Origin: CALCLY01 sp900552775
GTDB taxonomy: Bacteria > Bacillota > Clostridia > UMGS1883 > UMGS1540
Direction of reading: 5' to 3'
Assembly (NCBI GenBank): GCA_937966555.1
Contig: CALCLY010000017.1
Span: 124,001-188,000, forward strand
Length of the DNA: 64,000 nucleotides
Positions 61,872-64,000 of the stretch are shown piece by piece. Under the pieces are notes generated by a model that made no database searches, was not told the origin of the DNA, and saw only the letters and a program-made list of their open reading frames with translations. The position numbers were made by a program, and so were the translations under genes. Positions within the stretch are counted from its first letter, which is position 1. The number at the start of each line of letters is the position of its first letter.

Positions 61872-62810
61872 TTATATAGCTTCCGCTAAACGTTCTGAAT
61901 ACAGTTGAGCCTTTGTTTCACGCTTTAGCTTTTTAGAATAGTAATAATTTACGTTTTCCTCATCCATTTCATAAATGATTCTGGAAACACTGAACGTCCC
62001 GTCCTCGCGTTTAGTAAACTTAAATCTTACAAAATATTCTTCTCCGTTCTCGCACTTTCCAAGGCAAATGTATTTATTTGAATTTTGTCTGATAAAATCA
62101 ATGCATACAGCCAGTTTTCCACATTTGGGGCAAAAAAACGTCAGTAGCGAGCTATCATTTAGTGCATCCTCTCTGGTTTTGTAGGTTTTACCGTTTCGGC
62201 ATTTGTCTACAACATTATCAGGTAGTTTCTTGAATTCTTTTTCAAGCATAGGATACTCAACTAAACCTTTGTTCATATCCATGTGCAAGCATAACTTAGC
62301 GGTATTGCGAGCATCATTTAAAGCATTGTGAGCATCAAGTGCCGTTTCGCACACATATTCCATAGCATGCTTCAGCGATATCTGGCGATTGGTTTTTGTA
62401 TGCTGATTATTAAAAATAATTTGCAGATTATATGTATCAGGGATCCATTCGGTGTTAACTTTGTGAATCGTCATATTCTTATTAAGCATTTCAATATCAT
62501 CCGGTCCCCATGTAAGAAAAACAAAGTCATCACCGCACCAATCGCAGAAATGTTTAAATGCTTTTTTGAAAGGAAATCCATACTGTAAATCTTCTGTTTT
62601 AATATTTGTTAGTTTAGATACCTTTCTATGCATCGTTCTGTAATATTTAGGTGTTACCATAATTTTAAAAGTATCCACCAAATGGAATCTTTCATTAAGC
62701 TTTACAGCGCCAATCTGAATAATCTCACCGCTAAGCATTATTGGTTCTTTCACCATCATTTTCATGTTAAAAGGCTGATTCCATTCTAAATCCAAAATGA
62801 TATAATTCAC
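61872..62810 (-). CDS. DnaQ/ERI1-like 3'-5' exonuclease
   Basis: 312 residues of the DEDDh exonuclease family. Exo I is YIILDLEWNQPF, Exo II is FVFLTWGPDDIEMLNKN and Exo III is DAHNALNDARNTAKLC. The C-terminal 100 residues include a CPKCGKLA ... CLGKCE zinc-ribbon-like part. Start is GTG 62810 with GGAGATAA upstream. This resembles KapD/ERI1-type enzymes acting on RNA or DNA ends; the exact role is unknown. Confidence 0.88.
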   Translation of the reverse strand: MNYIILDLEWNQPFNMKMMVKEPIMLSGEIIQIGAVKLNERFHLVDTFKIMVTPKYYRTMHRKVSKLTNIKTEDLQYGFPFKKAFKHFCDWCGDDFVFLTWGPDDIEMLNKNMTIHKVNTEWIPDTYNLQIIFNNQHTKTNRQISLKHAMEYVCETALDAHNALNDARNTAKLCLHMDMNKGLVEYPMLEKEFKKLPDNVVDKCRNGKTYKTREDALNDSSLLTFFCPKCGKLAVCIDFIRQNSNKYICLGKCENGEEYFVRFKFTKREDGTFSVSRIIYEMDEENVNYYYSKKLKRETKAQLYSERLAEAI

Positions 62811-62911
62811 CGTAATTATCTCCTTCTCTGTTATCTTACAACCATTATATCATGGATTAGTGGGTGTTAAAACGGACAGTGCGATAGCCGGCTATCAAAT
62901 TCTTATTCTAC

Positions 62912-64000
62912 TTAATACAGCGTAACACGCGTTACTTTGCCCCATGGTGGGGTAAACCTTATATTATTTATAACCCACAAAACAGGCACTCTCAATGCTT
63001 CCGATTCATCAGGGAAAGATCCGTCTCCATCTGTAAATATTACAATGCACGCAGGTAACTCCATCGAGCAATTCTCACGAATGTATTCGAATATCACACG
63101 AAAATCCGTACCGCCACCGCCGTAAGGAATAATTTTCATTAAATCACTGATACTGTCATATGGCAACGGAGGTGTAACTTCGGCATCGAAAAAGCCAAGT
63201 TTTCCCGTCAGTTTTCCTCCGAATTGTTCAATAGCTCCCTTAATCTCTGAATATACTATCGCAAGCTCACTATCTCTTACAGAACAAGATGTGTCTGCCA
63301 TAAAGAGCACTTCTTTACATACATAATCCCTCTCGTTGAAATCAGGCAAAAAGAAACCAGTGTCTGCAAAGCGTCTGTCTGGTGGTGAAAAAGAATAGTC
63401 ACAAATACGTTCCTGAATGAAACTATTCAGAATCTTCTTCCAATCAATAGTTGGTTCTTTCATTTTTTCAATCATTCTTTTCACAAAATCAGGAACATCT
63501 CCTGCTCCTTCATCATCTTTCCCGGCTGATTTCATGGATTTTACTGCAAGGGCAGCTCGCCCGTGCCATTCTTGTCTGAGTGAATCACCCTCAGTTGAAG
63601 ATGAGATTTCTACTTGTGTTTGTGTTTTTAATAATCCTTCCATTTCAGGAATATCAAGAATGAGCTCACCTGAATTGCCTAAGTCTTCTTTTTGACTCCA
63701 CCAAAGGTCGTTATCCATAAGAAACCTGTTTCTTATTCTCTCATCAAACATATAAAGGTTGTATGGCAAAATCTCAAAAATTTCTTCAGCAGACATGTTA
63801 GCAGGGTTAACATTCTCACCTGGTACTCTAAGATGTACTTCTCCAAGGTGTGGGTATCGTTCATTTGTAAAGCCGTGATTTGTAAGATAGATGTTCGTCA
63901 GTATATCACACGCGAAATGGTAATTATCACCCTCGCGATCAAATGGCCGCCATATATCTCCGCAAATAATGTGCATTATCTGGTGACAAAGAATATAGTC
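62912..64000 (-). CDS. Putative VWA-like metallopeptidase (DUF2201 type), 5' end outside window
   Basis: The frame is open to the window edge; the ATG at 63976 is probably internal since HQIMHIICGDIWRPFDREGD continues a family-like zinc helix (HxxxH). The C-terminal part is von Willebrand A-like: CKEVLFMADTSCSVRDSELA (metal-ion site DxSxS), YGGGGTDFRVIFEYIRENC and IVIFTDGDGSFPD. Such proteins usually work with a MoxR-type AAA ATPase encoded just upstream, which would lie beyond base 64000. About 362 residues are visible. Confidence 0.8.
   Translation of the reverse strand, partial: DYILCHQIMHIICGDIWRPFDREGDNYHFACDILTNIYLTNHGFTNERYPHLGEVHLRVPGENVNPANMSAEEIFEILPYNLYMFDERIRNRFLMDNDLWWSQKEDLGNSGELILDIPEMEGLLKTQTQVEISSSTEGDSLRQEWHGRAALAVKSMKSAGKDDEGAGDVPDFVKRMIEKMKEPTIDWKKILNSFIQERICDYSFSPPDRRFADTGFFLPDFNERDYVCKEVLFMADTSCSVRDSELAIVYSEIKGAIEQFGGKLTGKLGFFDAEVTPPLPYDSISDLMKIIPYGGGGTDFRVIFEYIRENCSMELPACIVIFTDGDGSFPDESEALRVPVLWVINNIRFTPPWGKVTRVTLY

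Overview
The window looks like chromosome of a low- to mid-GC Clostridia bacterium, probably a gut anaerobe. The reasons are strong AGGAGG-type ribosome sites, TTGACA/TATAAT promoters with 17-bp spacers, a T-box leader, a GatCAB amidotransferase operon, and Clostridia-type conjugative-element and prophage debris. This placement is inference; there is no rRNA in the window.

Layout. 1-1041: 3' part of a drug/metabolite transporter, then a promoter feeding a degenerate tRNA-Arg-like copy and an intact tRNA-Arg(CCT). 1100-5978: a graveyard of polyvalent-protein, ADP-ribosyltransferase, Fic and conjugation-gene fragments, with internal duplications and frameshifts, directly downstream of the tRNA. 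6391-10990: PutP-type symporter and a GH2 beta-galactosidase. 11021-13858 (minus): a sugar-isomerase/acyl-CoA-synthetase fusion behind a T-box leader. 13893-25765 (minus): a housekeeping run gatCAB, purB, kdgK, valS, folC, murI, birA, tetR. 25824-26001: tRNA-Lys(CTT). 26008-34572: a sucrose/fructan cassette (PfkB kinase fused to an HPr/Crh-like domain, GH32, ABC importer, LacI regulator) bracketed by two direct 234-bp repeats. 34606-44698 (minus): TauE/SafE exporter with MarR, an element scar, a secreted stalk-domain protein, FeoA, a UvrD-like helicase, a MATE remnant and a secreted M64-type peptidase.

45069-64000 is accessory. A large serine recombinase and small element genes lie next to a likely defence island: HEPN plus DUF5343, a tightly overlapped TIR-mod-GNAT-res operon, a decayed PLD/SNF2-type helicase start and a Fic protein, all on the minus strand. 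On the plus strand follow an AAA ATPase, a DUF4417 gene broken by an in-frame TAG, a ParB-like toxin-type protein and a phosphoesterase. A DnaQ-like exonuclease and a VWA-like metallopeptidase run off the right edge.

The sugar cassette works as one unit: the LacI-family repressor faces the importer operon across four related operator-like sites, the importer would bring in a fructosyl sugar, GH32 would hydrolyse it and the kinase would phosphorylate the fructose. The most unusual candidates are the TIR-type III restriction-modification operon, the kinase-HPr fusion, the T-box on a non-synthetase fusion gene, and the repeat-flanked cassette.
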